Positions 9,081-18,135 of a stretch of 64,000 bases of DNA are shown in pieces. The notes beneath the pieces were generated by a model. The model was not told the origin of the DNA. It did not search any database and saw only the letters and a program-made list of their open reading frames with translations. Numbering within the stretch: position 1 is the first letter of the stretch; every line of letters begins with the position of its first letter. A program made the position numbers and the translations under genes. The DNA comes from Beijerinckia mobilis (lineage in GTDB: Bacteria; Pseudomonadota; Alphaproteobacteria; Rhizobiales; Beijerinckiaceae), in assembly GCF_000745425.1 (NCBI RefSeq), contig NZ_JQJH01000021.1, forward strand, positions 1-64,000, written 5' to 3'.

Positions 9081-11630
9081 TCAGGTCATGTGGCCCTTGA
9101 CCGCTTCGATCAATTGTTTCAGCGAAAACGGTTTCGGCAGGAAACCAAAATCCTCCCCCTCGGGCAGGTTCTTGGCGAAGGCTTCTTCCGCATAACCGGA
9201 TACGAAAATCACTTTCGCCTTGATACCGCGTTTACGCAATTCACCAAACATGGTCGGGCCGTCCATTTCCGGCATGACAACATCGGAGACGACGAGATCA
9301 ATCGAGTCGGCGTTCTCTTCGGCGACATCGAGCGCCTCAAGACCCGAACTCGCCTGCAGGACGGTATAGCCTCGCGATGTCAGGGCGCGCGCGCCGAAAG
9401 CCCTGACGGCTTCCTCATCCTCAACAAGCAGAATGGTTCCACGGCCTGTCAGATCCGGAGCCGGTTTGCGTGTTTCGATCGTTGGTGCGTCGCTGCGCTC
9501 TTCTTCCTTGTAGCGTGGAAGCAGAATGGAGAATGTCGTACCGCTACCAATGGTACTGTCGCAAAAAACCGTTCCACCCGTCTGTTTGACGATGCCATAG
9601 ACCATGGCAAGGCCAAGGCCCGTGCCTTTGCCGACTTCCTTCGTCGTGAAGAAGGGTTCGAAGATCTTATCCTTCACATCATCAGGAATGCCATGTCCAT
9701 TGTCCTCGACCTCGATCAGGACATATTCACCCGGCCGCAGGGATTGTTCACTGAAGGCTACACAATCCTGCGGCTCGATATTGCGTGTACGGAGACTGAT
9801 CCGGCCGCCTTCCGGCATGGCGTCACGGGCATTGACGACGAGATTGACGATAACCTGTTCGAATTGATTGAGATCCGCCTTGACCAGCCAGAGATCGCGT
9901 CCGTGGCGCAGATCAAGATCGATCTTTTCCCCGACCAGGCGACGCAGCAGCATATGCAGATCGGACAGCACGTCACCGAGTTGGATAACCTGCGGCCGCA
10001 AAGTCTGGCGGCGGGAAAAAGCCAACAATTGACGCACCAGACCCGCCGCCCGATTGGCGTTCTGCTTGATTTGCATAATATCCTGAAACGAAGGATCGGT
10101 CGGACGCTGATTGGCGAGCAGAAGATCGGAATAGCCAATAATGGCAGTCAGAACATTGTTGAAATCATGCGCGACACCGCCGGCTAGCTGGCCGATCGCC
10201 TGCATCTTCTGGGATTGCGCGAAATTATTCTGCAATGTGCGCAATTCCGTCGTATCCAGCGCGTAGATGGTGGCCCCGCCCTCCCCTGCGTCGAAACCCG
10301 CCACGAAAAGCCTGGCCGAACGCTCACCTGGGCCGGACAACGTCACATCAAGCGGAGCTGTGTCCCCCTTCCCTTCCCGCGCCGCGTGGATCGCGTCATC
10401 AAGCAGAGACCGGTCCCGTTCGACGATGGCCGATTGTACCGTGCGCGCTTCTCCGCGATCGTCGCGCTTTAAAGCCTCCGGCATGAAACGGGCAAAGGCT
10501 GCGTTGGAGCGCAAGATTCGCCCCTCGTGGTCTACGATCGCGATGGCAATGGGAGTCGTGTCGAAGACCCGTGCGTAACGGATCTCTCCCTTGTCAGGCA
10601 AAGGGACCTTTGCGAGCTCTGGCTCGCGTTTCAGTACCAGCGTCCACGATCCGATGGACGCTCCTCCATTATCGAATTCCACTCGCCGCAACAAAATGAC
10701 GGGCAGTACCTGCCCGTCTTCCCGTTTCAGTTCGGACTCAAATCGATCCTCCCGCGCTTCGCCGTCAGCCCCGTGGAGATCATTGAGGAGGAACAGCGAT
10801 GCGTCTTTCGGAGAGAAAAGCGATGCGGCATCCTCAGCAGACGGTCGCGCCTCATTCCCGTCCAGCATCGACGATAGCTGCTGCCGGGACTGGTGATTCC
10901 TGCCGAGCCAGCCTGCCATGGCGGCATTCATGCCAATGATTTTCCCACTGCGGTCACAAGCGAAAAAGCCTGCGGGAATATGATCAGCAAAGGTATCGCC
11001 CCTAAGAATGTCTCTGCCGATATCATCCCGGTTCTCACGTTCCTTAGTGAGATCGGAGAAAACCCACAGGTTAAGAAGAGCGTCATCGCCTCGGCCAGCC
11101 GGCGCCCGTCCCATCGGATGCAAAGCGATTCGATACCATCGACCGGGTTCCTCCCCGTCCCTTGAAGCGACACGCACATCCTCGGAACCTTTGCCATTCA
11201 GACGTGCTATCTGGGCCAATCGGTAAAGAGTTTGTGCGACCTCCGGATGCTTTGAGAAAAGGCGATCAGGGTCGCATAGCCCATTTGCCGCGCGGGCCAA
11301 CGCCAGATAGGCAGCATTGGCAAAAAGGATCTTTCCGTGCTGATCCGCTATTGCGAGCCCATCGGGATAATTCTCAAAGAGGAAATCTCGCCAATTCTGA
11401 GTGCCCGCGACCTCTCGATCAAAGTGCAGGAAGCCGGCGGCATAGGCGTATGTCGCCAAGATGCCGAGCACTGCAAGAAGGATGAGGCAGGCCTCTGCAA
11501 GCATGGCCGCATGCTCGCGAGGAAGGAGAAGCAATGCGAAGACCGCAGCGAGAATTCCGGTGAGTAAAATCAGAATGGTTCGCCCATTTCCGAACCGATC
11601 GACGATCACTGGCGTTCTTAGATCGTCCAT
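9081..11630 (-). CDS. cckA: cell-cycle hybrid histidine kinase CckA
   Basis: 849 residues. Two N-terminal membrane segments (about residues 16-35 and 45-68), then PAS-like sensory domains (about 85-460), the dimerisation/phosphoacceptor motif GGVAHDFNN with His488, the ATPase domain ([41 protein letters not shown]) and a C-terminal receiver with the phosphoacceptor Asp783 in [13 protein letters not shown]. CckA feeds phosphate through ChpT to CtrA and CpdR and controls the alphaproteobacterial cell cycle; it switches to phosphatase with c-di-GMP. All catalytic residues appear intact. The gene is monocistronic, divergent from a small secreted-protein gene 284 bases away. Confidence 0.93.
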   Translation of the reverse strand: MDDLRTPVIVDRFGNGRTILILLTGILAAVFALLLLPREHAAMLAEACLILLAVLGILATYAYAAGFLHFDREVAGTQNWRDFLFENYPDGLAIADQHGKILFANAAYLALARAANGLCDPDRLFSKHPEVAQTLYRLAQIARLNGKGSEDVRVASRDGEEPGRWYRIALHPMGRAPAGRGDDALLNLWVFSDLTKERENRDDIGRDILRGDTFADHIPAGFFACDRSGKIIGMNAAMAGWLGRNHQSRQQLSSMLDGNEARPSAEDAASLFSPKDASLFLLNDLHGADGEAREDRFESELKREDGQVLPVILLRRVEFDNGGASIGSWTLVLKREPELAKVPLPDKGEIRYARVFDTTPIAIAIVDHEGRILRSNAAFARFMPEALKRDDRGEARTVQSAIVERDRSLLDDAIHAAREGKGDTAPLDVTLSGPGERSARLFVAGFDAGEGGATIYALDTTELRTLQNNFAQSQKMQAIGQLAGGVAHDFNNVLTAIIGYSDLLLANQRPTDPSFQDIMQIKQNANRAAGLVRQLLAFSRRQTLRPQVIQLGDVLSDLHMLLRRLVGEKIDLDLRHGRDLWLVKADLNQFEQVIVNLVVNARDAMPEGGRISLRTRNIEPQDCVAFSEQSLRPGEYVLIEVEDNGHGIPDDVKDKIFEPFFTTKEVGKGTGLGLAMVYGIVKQTGGTVFCDSTIGSGTTFSILLPRYKEEERSDAPTIETRKPAPDLTGRGTILLVEDEEAVRAFGARALTSRGYTVLQASSGLEALDVAEENADSIDLVVSDVVMPEMDGPTMFGELRKRGIKAKVIFVSGYAEEAFAKNLPEGEDFGFLPKPFSLKQLIEAVKGHMT

Positions 11631-11914
11631 GAAAATATCACCTCGTCTCGAGACACATGAATCGCTTGCAGATTCGACCCTTGTGCGAGCAATTAACCGA
11701 AATTTACCAAGGATCTCTTATCAGCGGCGATATCAAGCCGGTCTCGCATGGCACATGCTTCTAAACACGGAAGAATTTCCACCTTTCAACCATCATGGCC
11801 GCAAAAGGTTGGTGATCAATTTTCGGACGTCACCAATTCCAAGATTAAATGATAGTTTCCTGACGCGAGGCTTGCCTATTCTCAACCAAGGCGATCGTAC
11901 CGAGAGAGGAATCC

Positions 11915-12217
11915 ATGGAATTACGCCTGCTTCGTAAAAGCGAGACCTCCGCATTTGCCCTCGCTCTTCTCGCTTTTTGCCTGCTCGCATCCGAAGCTTT
12001 TCTCGACGCCTGGCATCCAGCCTATGGCGAGGTCCAGACTCTGCCACGGACCATGCGACGCCCGCAGGCCAATGGATCCGCTCCAAGTTCCTCGATCCCG
12101 GTGGATGTCTATCGCCGCCAAATCTACCATAATTCGGGGACAGCCGGCCGGATGGGGCTTGGCGCCAGCCCTTTTCATCCCGAGGGTCCCGGAAATGTCG
12201 TGACTCCGGGCTGGTGA
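11915..12217 (+). CDS. small exported hypothetical protein
   Basis: 100 residues. An AGAGAGGAA ribosome binding site lies 6 bases before the ATG. The N-terminus (LRKSETSAFALALLAFCLLASEAFLDA) is a plausible signal peptide or anchor. The remainder is proline, serine and glycine-rich (PRTMRRPQANGSAPSSSIPV, GLGASPFHPEGPG) without a recognised domain. It is between cckA and the FliO-like gene. Gene status is likely but function unknown. Confidence 0.5.
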   Translation: MELRLLRKSETSAFALALLAFCLLASEAFLDAWHPAYGEVQTLPRTMRRPQANGSAPSSSIPVDVYRRQIYHNSGTAGRMGLGASPFHPEGPGNVVTPGW

Positions 12218-12379
12218 TCAGGCACCGTCTTTTTGTGATTGTGCTCTAGCTTTCAAAGTCGGTTGATCTTAATCGGAGCACAGATAAAAGCGTTTCATTC
12301 GCCGCCGAAACCGGTTCTCATCCTCAATCAACTGTCGATACAGGCCTTGACCGAGCAATTCTTCGAATCCAGGACCTTG

Positions 12380-13519
12380 ATGTATGCTGCGGCGCTGATC
12401 ACCTTCCTGATCGCGGTCGTACTGATTCTCTTGATCTTCCGGCTGGCGTTCGGCCGCAGGGTGCGGTTGCCGGGCGGAAGGACACGTCAGCAACGGCTCG
12501 GCCTTGTCGAAGCCTTCGACCTCGATCGCCAGCGCCAGCTGCTGATCGTCCGCCGCGACAATACCGAACATCTCATCATGGTCGGTGGCCCAAACGATCT
12601 GCTCATCGAAGCGGAAATCATCCGGATCGAAGGTCGCGCGCGTGAAAACGAGGCGAGAGAGCCTAGTTTACCGCTCCGCAACGGAATCCCCTGGCCGGCG
12701 AACTCCATGCCGCCTGGCGCGTCGCCATCCCCGGCCTTCGGGTCTCAAACTGGCGTCCCCATCCCGGGACAAAGCTGGAGCTCGGATCAATCCGTCGAGT
12801 TTCCCCTTGCAGGCGAACGGACCGTCGTGGTGACACCCGGCATCGAGCCCGCGCCGCCACCTCCCGAACCGGTTTATCGCGCCAGTCCGCCCCCTCCGGA
12901 ATTTCCACCGGCCAGCGAACCGTCCATCCCGCAACCACAATTCGCCCAGGCTCCGCGGAGGGAACCCGGTGAGCGGCCGGTACCGCCGCCGCCACGCGTC
13001 ACACCTGCACCTCCGACGATGCCCCCGCGCACGCCGACTTATCCGATGCCGCCCAAGCGGCCGCTGCCTCCCCTCGGCACGCTCGGAAACCGAGTCGTCG
13101 CGGCCCGCGACCAGGGACAGACAGCCTCCGGCCAGCCGGTCAGCCCCGCAGCGGCTTTTCCAAGAGCGCCGATCACCACGCCGGTTCTGAGACCCCTGCC
13201 CTCCCGGCTGGCGACAGCCGAGCAGAAGGCAGGCGGACCGTCGGCACCACCCTCTGCGGCCCCCCTTTCCACACCGGAAACAACAGCACCGACGACCACG
13301 ACGGAGGCGCAAGCGCCACAATCTTCCCCCTCCCCGGCAGAAAACATTCCGTCGCCGCTGGCCGTCCAGGAACCACAAGAGACGCCTCGGATCGTCTCTC
13401 AGGAGCCCGCTCCAATGCCAGAGGAGAAACCGGCACCGGCAGAAAAACCGGCCGACATCACGGATTCGCTGGAAGAAGAAATGGCCAAGCTCCTGGGTCG
13501 CAGCCCGTCGGAGTCTTGA
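12380..13519 (+). CDS. FliO-like membrane protein with long proline-rich tail
   Basis: 379 residues from the ATG at 12380, which has CAGGACC just upstream; the open frame extends 47 codons earlier only through a TTG without support. A single membrane helix (about residues 4-24, AALITFLIAVVLILLIFRLAF) is followed by a short beta-rich domain, RLGLVEAFDLDRQRQLLIVR and NTEHLIMVGGPNDLLIE, typical of FliO of the flagellar export apparatus. From about residue 100 to the end the chain is proline/alanine-rich, low-complexity and probably disordered. No flagellar gene is adjacent, so a role outside the flagellum is possible. The FliO-like assignment is by pattern. Confidence 0.65.
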   Translation: MYAAALITFLIAVVLILLIFRLAFGRRVRLPGGRTRQQRLGLVEAFDLDRQRQLLIVRRDNTEHLIMVGGPNDLLIEAEIIRIEGRARENEAREPSLPLRNGIPWPANSMPPGASPSPAFGSQTGVPIPGQSWSSDQSVEFPLAGERTVVVTPGIEPAPPPPEPVYRASPPPPEFPPASEPSIPQPQFAQAPRREPGERPVPPPPRVTPAPPTMPPRTPTYPMPPKRPLPPLGTLGNRVVAARDQGQTASGQPVSPAAAFPRAPITTPVLRPLPSRLATAEQKAGGPSAPPSAAPLSTPETTAPTTTTEAQAPQSSPSPAENIPSPLAVQEPQETPRIVSQEPAPMPEEKPAPAEKPADITDSLEEEMAKLLGRSPSES

Positions 13520-13550
13520 AACAACCTTCGCTGATTTTTGGCGGCATAAT

Positions 13551-13588
13551 CCTGATACTCTTTCAGAACCATCCGAAAGAGTATCAGG
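13551..13588. terminator. convergent hairpin terminator overlapping folC stop
   Basis: CCTGATACTCTTTC (13551-13564) and GAAAGAGTATCAGG (13575-13588) form a perfect 14-base-pair stem with a 10-base loop. It lies between the converging FliO-like gene and folC, and includes the folC stop codon. There is no long T tract. Confidence 0.6.
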
Positions 13589-14900
13589 CTGGCGGCATAT
13601 TGTTGAGCGCCAGCAATTCTCCAGCGAGATAAAGGCTGCCGCAAATCAGGATACGCGGCGCGACACGCCAGTCGCGCACCGCTAGGAAGCGAAGCGCCGC
13701 TTCGACACTTTCGCAGGCCGCAGCCTGTATTCCCACCTGCTGAGCCGCCGAAGCAATCTCCGCCGCGGGGCGCGCCTTGCGTTCACTATGGACCGGGACC
13801 GCCAGAACTTCCTGCGCCAACCCTTTGAAGGGATGTAAGAAGCCCTCAATATCCTTGCTCGCAAGCGAACCGCAGATCAGCACGAGGGGCCGCGATGTCT
13901 TTTCTTCGAAATCGGCCATAGCCTGACCAAGGACTCTTCCCCCATCGGCATTATGGCCACCGTCAAGCCAGAGTTCCGCCCCCTCCGGCGCCAACTGGAT
14001 CACGGGGCCCTTCGCAATATTCTGAAGACGCGCCGGCCATTCGGCATGGGCTATTCCATGTTGATAGGCGGAATAGGGCAAGGCGAGCTCAAGCGAGCGC
14101 AAGGTGGCGATCGCCGTGGCGGCGTTTTCATGCTGATGACGGCCGGCAAGACGTGGCAGGGGTAGGTCGAGCAGCCCGCGCTCGTCCTCAAAGATCAGAT
14201 GGCCATGTTCTTCCCGAACGTCATAATCCCGGCCGGATTGCATCAAAGGGGCGGACAAACGCGCCGCTTCTCTCTCAAAAACCTTAAGCACCTGCGGCTG
14301 TTGCGGCCCAACGACCGCCGTCACCCTGGCTTTCAGAATACCCGCCTTCTCAAAGGCGATTTTTTCGAGCGTCTCGCCGAGAAACTCCTGATGGTCCAGA
14401 GAAACCGAGGTCAGAACGGTTCTCAAAGGGTCAGGAACGACATTCGTCGCATCGAAACGGCCCCCTAGGCCGACTTCGAGCAAAAGATAATCCGCCGGAT
14501 TTTGTGAGAAAAGATGGAAGGCTACTGCCGTCGTGGCCTCGAAAAAGGTGATCGGCTCCTCGCCATTCACCTTTTCACAGAAGCGCAACGCCTCCACCAA
14601 CGCTTCATCATCAACGAGACGACCACCAGTCGCCGAGCCGAGCCGGATCCGTTCGTTGAATCGCACAAGATGTGGCGACGTGTAGACATGGACGCTTTTG
14701 CCGGCCGCCTCGAGAATCGCACGCAAAAAGGCGACGGTGGACCCTTTGCCATTTGTGCCCGCGACATGAATGACGGGGGGCAAATGCTTTTGCGGCGAGC
14801 CCATGGCAGCAAGCAGACGGTGCATGCGGCCAAGCGAAAGTTCGATCTGCTGGGGATGCAACGAAAACAATCGTGCCAGCAGCGCATCTAAATTCTGCAT
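13584..14900 (-). CDS. folC: bifunctional folylpolyglutamate synthase / dihydrofolate synthase
   Basis: 438 residues from the ATG at 14900 (a TTG 11 codons upstream would overlap accD). Mur-ligase-type ATP-binding motif HVAGTNGKGSTVAFLRAILE near residues 43-62, then DYLLLEVGLGGRFDATNV and the C-terminal LWLDGGHNADGGR. FolC adds glutamate to dihydropteroate and to folates. It is the last gene of trpA-accD-folC, a string conserved in many Rhizobiales, 10 bases after accD, so almost certainly cotranscribed. Confidence 0.92.
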   Translation of the reverse strand: MQNLDALLARLFSLHPQQIELSLGRMHRLLAAMGSPQKHLPPVIHVAGTNGKGSTVAFLRAILEAAGKSVHVYTSPHLVRFNERIRLGSATGGRLVDDEALVEALRFCEKVNGEEPITFFEATTAVAFHLFSQNPADYLLLEVGLGGRFDATNVVPDPLRTVLTSVSLDHQEFLGETLEKIAFEKAGILKARVTAVVGPQQPQVLKVFEREAARLSAPLMQSGRDYDVREEHGHLIFEDERGLLDLPLPRLAGRHQHENAATAIATLRSLELALPYSAYQHGIAHAEWPARLQNIAKGPVIQLAPEGAELWLDGGHNADGGRVLGQAMADFEEKTSRPLVLICGSLASKDIEGFLHPFKGLAQEVLAVPVHSERKARPAAEIASAAQQVGIQAAACESVEAALRFLAVRDWRVAPRILICGSLYLAGELLALNNMPPA

Positions 14901-14910
14901 GGAATGCGGT

Positions 14911-15795
14911 TCAGGCAATCGCCGGAAGAGCAAGCACCGGACTGGGACGCGGCGCTCCGGTCAGCAGGGCACACAGGCGCGCTAGCACCGAGGGAAGATC
15001 ATGGCGCCGTACGACCATATCGACCATGCCATGAGCCTGAAGATATTCGGCACGCTGGAAGCCTTCCGGCAAATGTTCGTGGATCGTCTGTTCGATCACG
15101 CGCGCGCCGGCGAAACCAATGACGGCTCCCGGCTCGGCGATGTGAATATCGCCCAGCATGGCATAGGAGGCCGTCACCCCGCCGGTCGTCGGATGGGTCA
15201 AAACGACGAGATAGGGGATCTTCGCCTCGCGCAAAGCCTGTACCATCAGAGTCGTGCGTGGCATCTGCATGAGAGAGAACATGCCCTCCTGCATCCGGGC
15301 GCCGCCAGAGGCCGTGAAAATGATGAAAGGCACCTGGCGATCGAGCGCCTGCTGCATGCCGGTAATGATCGCCTCACCTGCTGCCATACCCAGGGAGCCA
15401 CCAAGGAAACCGAAATCCTGCACGGCCGCGACCACGTCGAAACCTTGCAATTTGCCGGTCGCAAGCTTGATCGTATCGGCGGCTCCGGTCTTCTGCCGAT
15501 ATTCCTTGATGCGGTCGGTATAACGTTTAACGTCCCGGAACTTCAGCGGATCGAGCGGGACCTCGGGCGTTGGAAGCAATTCGTAGACACCACCATCGAA
15601 CAGGGCATCGAGACGCGCCTTGGGCGCGATATACATGTGATAACCCGACCCCGGGATGACGAAGAGATTGGCTTCCAGATCCTTGTGAAAGACCAGTTCA
15701 CCGCTGTCCGGGCATTTGATCCAGAGATTTTCCGGCGTGTCCCGCCGCAGAAACGAGCGGATTCTCGGCGGCATGACATTGGAAATCCAGTTCAT
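14911..15795 (-). CDS. accD: acetyl-CoA carboxylase carboxyltransferase beta subunit
   Basis: 294 residues. Crotonase-like carboxyltransferase fold: [54 protein letters not shown] and [18 protein letters not shown]. With AccA, AccB and AccC it makes malonyl-CoA, the first step of fatty acid synthesis. The N-terminal zinc finger of E. coli AccD (four Cys) is reduced: [20 protein letters not shown] and [10 protein letters not shown] keep only one Cys. From memory, related Rhizobiales AccD proteins share this loss, so it is probably a lineage trait rather than a defect. Confidence 0.95.
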   Translation of the reverse strand: MNWISNVMPPRIRSFLRRDTPENLWIKCPDSGELVFHKDLEANLFVIPGSGYHMYIAPKARLDALFDGGVYELLPTPEVPLDPLKFRDVKRYTDRIKEYRQKTGAADTIKLATGKLQGFDVVAAVQDFGFLGGSLGMAAGEAIITGMQQALDRQVPFIIFTASGGARMQEGMFSLMQMPRTTLMVQALREAKIPYLVVLTHPTTGGVTASYAMLGDIHIAEPGAVIGFAGARVIEQTIHEHLPEGFQRAEYLQAHGMVDMVVRRHDLPSVLARLCALLTGAPRPSPVLALPAIA

Positions 15796-15956
15796 TCGTC
15801 ACACTCTCGGCTAAACCGCCTAAGACTTTATGGATTTGTCACGCGAGCGCAAGCCGCACTTTGAGCGGATCGCAAAGATCATGGGCAGCAGGCATGACCG
15901 CCACACTCTTTCTGAACGCACGTCTGGCTTATGCAATTCGTTCGGGTACAAGGATT

Positions 15957-16799
15957 TCATGCCGATGCGGCAATGGCGGTTCTCACACCCTCGGCAAGTT
16001 CCTCTACGAACTTTTCAACAACTGTGACGCTGTCAGGTCCAGCCCTTCCCTCGGTATCGAGCGATTTGCGCAAGGTTTCGACGATGGAAGAGCCGACGAC
16101 CACGGCATCGGCATGACGAGCAATCGTCCTCGCGCTCTCTGCATTCTTGACGCCGAAACCGACGGCGACCGGCAGGTTCGTATGAGCCTTGATGGCTGCG
16201 ACAGCGTCCGCGACTTTGCCATAATCAGGCACGCCCGCACCGGTAATGCCGGTGATCGACACATAGTAGAGAAAACCCGATGTATTGGTGAGCACGGCAG
16301 GCAATCGCGCATCATCCGTCGTCGGCGTGGCAAGACGAATAAAATTCAAACCCGCCGTCCGCGCCGGAAGGCATAATTCCTGATCCTCCTCCGGCGGCAA
16401 ATCAACGACAATCAATCCATCCACCCCTGCCGCCTTTGCCGCCACCAGAAAGGCCTCGACGCCGAAAACATAGATCGGATTGTAATAACCCATCAGAATG
16501 ATGGGTGTCGTCTCGTCGGATTTGCGAAAGGAGGTAATCATTTCCAATGTCTTGCGCAGGGTCGTGCCGGCGTTGAGCGCGCGCAGACCCGCTGCCTGAA
16601 TGGCTGGGCCATCCGCCATCGGATCGGTGAAAGGCATGCCGACTTCAAGGATATCCGCGCCTGCGCGGACCAGAGCGTGCAGAATCTCGAGCGATGTCGC
16701 GAGATCGGGGTCGCCCGCCATCACGAAGGTCACGAGTCCGGCTCGGCCCTCCCCGGACAATTCCTTGAACCGACGATCGATGCGTGTCGCTATTTCCAT
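15957..16799 (-). CDS. trpA: tryptophan synthase alpha chain
   Basis: 280 residues from the ATG at 16799; the frame continues upstream only to a TTG. TIM-barrel protein with the catalytic Glu in [19 protein letters not shown] (about residues 46-64), loop Asp in the same motif, and the phosphate-binding [25 protein letters not shown] at the end. It cleaves indole-3-glycerol phosphate, passing indole to TrpB. trpF and trpB, which normally lie just upstream in this group, are missing; an unknown small gene and an AT-rich gap are there instead. Confidence 0.93.
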   Translation of the reverse strand: MEIATRIDRRFKELSGEGRAGLVTFVMAGDPDLATSLEILHALVRAGADILEVGMPFTDPMADGPAIQAAGLRALNAGTTLRKTLEMITSFRKSDETTPIILMGYYNPIYVFGVEAFLVAAKAAGVDGLIVVDLPPEEDQELCLPARTAGLNFIRLATPTTDDARLPAVLTNTSGFLYYVSITGITGAGVPDYGKVADAVAAIKAHTNLPVAVGFGVKNAESARTIARHADAVVVGSSIVETLRKSLDTEGRAGPDSVTVVEKFVEELAEGVRTAIAASA

Positions 16800-16953
16800 G
16801 AAATCAATCTTGCAAAGTTTGTCGCCCAAGAGGGGCGCGAAGCAGCGGGTTCATCCGCAAGGCGGTCTTCGCCTCACCGATACGACCAAAAACGATGCAA
16901 GGGAATAGGTTGAGCGTAAAATGCACCAAGGGCAGCGAGGCCAGCATCATCGT

Positions 16954-17199
16954 TCAAGGGGAGTTCTCTGGCTCCTCGGCAGACCTGCCCAGCGTCAGGC
17001 CTTTTTCGCGTGATATTCTCGCCAGAGCCAGAATATCCGACGCCGTTTGAGCGAGCGCCTGAGCCATTTCCGGACAGCACATACGCATGGCAAGACGGGA
17101 AAGATGATCGATATCGGCGGCAAGATAAAACATTTCGAGCAGTTGTTCGTCTTGCGACATGACCCGATTCTCAGGAAAGTCGTCCTCGACAATGGGCAT
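16954..17199 (-). CDS. hypothetical small acidic protein
   Basis: 81 residues from the ATG at 17199, preceded by GAGG with 6-base spacing. The product (IVEDDFPENRVMSQDEQLLE..., LSRLAMRMCCPEMAQALAQT) is helical, acidic and soluble; no family recognised. It is upstream of trpA in the same direction with 154 bases between them, where trpB would be expected. It could be cotranscribed with trpA. Confidence 0.5.
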   Translation of the reverse strand: MPIVEDDFPENRVMSQDEQLLEMFYLAADIDHLSRLAMRMCCPEMAQALAQTASDILALARISREKGLTLGRSAEEPENSP

Positions 17200-17951
17200 G
17201 GCAAACCTCAAATTCCATAAAGCAACATCAATGAAAGTATTTAAAACAAAGGTAAGCGGGAATTTACCTTATAAAATGCCACCATTACGTTAAATATGCG
17301 TAATATATGTTGTTGTTTTTGTAATATAACACGAATTTTTCTGCATAATATATGTGGCGATAATTTTTATGTTGTCTAATTTAAAATGAAGACTTGTAAT
17401 ATTTTCTGGTAAAATAATTTTTATATTCACATTTCTATGAAAGCGCCAGCCATCGTCGATTCAGTCGAAGCACTTTGGCGTTGAAAATCGTTCAACTTGC
17501 CGCACTTCCAAGTTCAGTGGCTAAAAGCGTCCGCGCGGTACAGCCGCCTCACCGGCTTCCTTCCCTCTCATGTAGATCATAAATAGAGTTTCAACATATT
17601 TGAGTACGTCAAAACAAAAACAACATCTTACTGCGATTCAATACTGAAGTGACAATACATATAGCATCAATAACAATGATCTTTCGAAGGAATATTGTGA
17701 TGCATCGCTACGAACAAAACCGATGATCAACAGAAAAACCGGCAGAGCAATCGCTACAGGCTTTCCCGATAGAGATTTCACCGCTTATCGGTCCCGGGGC
17801 CAGGACCGCCGGTTTGCCACCACATTGGGCCGAACAGGCAGGATGATCAAAGAGAATTTCCCATGCCCGGAGTGACATCGTCAATCTGGGCAGCATCTCC
17901 GGAGTCAAAATACGGAGTAGACAACACTCTAATGGGAACGTCTTGAGTGTA
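17200..17951. other. gene-free, strongly AT-rich region beside tRNA-Thr
   Basis: From about 17215 to 17450 the sequence is far richer in A and T than anywhere else in the window, with runs such as GTAATATATGTTG and AAAATAATTTTTATATT. No open frame in it is convincing. The rest (17450-17951) has normal composition and an 84-codon minus-strand frame that starts inside the tRNA gene, which I do not accept. The region lies on the 3' side of the tRNA and where trpFB would be expected. Confidence 0.6.
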
Positions 17952-18027
17952 TGGTGCCGCAAGAGGGATTCGAACCCCCGACCCCCTCATTACGAATGAG
18001 ATGCTCTACCAGCTGAGCTATTGCGGC
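17952..18027 (-). tRNA. tRNA-Thr (anticodon CGT)
   Basis: 76 bases including an encoded CCA (17952-17954). Acceptor stem GCCGCAA / TTGCGGC, D arm GCTC-AGCTGGTA-GAGC, anticodon stem TCTCA / TGAGG with loop TTCGTAA (anticodon CGT, reading ACG), variable loop GGGTC, and T arm with GGTTCGAATCC. All stems pair. 108 bases upstream of it lies the 3' end of hemY on the same strand. Confidence 0.95.
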
Positions 18028-18135
18028 GAAAACCAAGGGCGTCATGCGTCCTAAGCCATCTCTTACCGATCTTGGGTCGGCTTGGCAACTGACGGCACAT
18101 CAAAACCCATCTTTTCCGCTTCCAATTCACCGGGC

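Noticed and set aside
9090-10187. A 365-codon plus-strand frame opposite cckA
   Set aside because: Antisense to the kinase domains of CckA, whose motifs are complete.
17708-17962. 84-codon minus-strand frame
   Set aside because: Its start lies within the tRNA-Thr gene, and it has no ribosome binding site or family.
17200-18027. Genomic island with att sites at tRNA-Thr
   Set aside because: No integrase gene, and no direct repeat of the tRNA 3' end visible; kept only as an inference from base composition and synteny.
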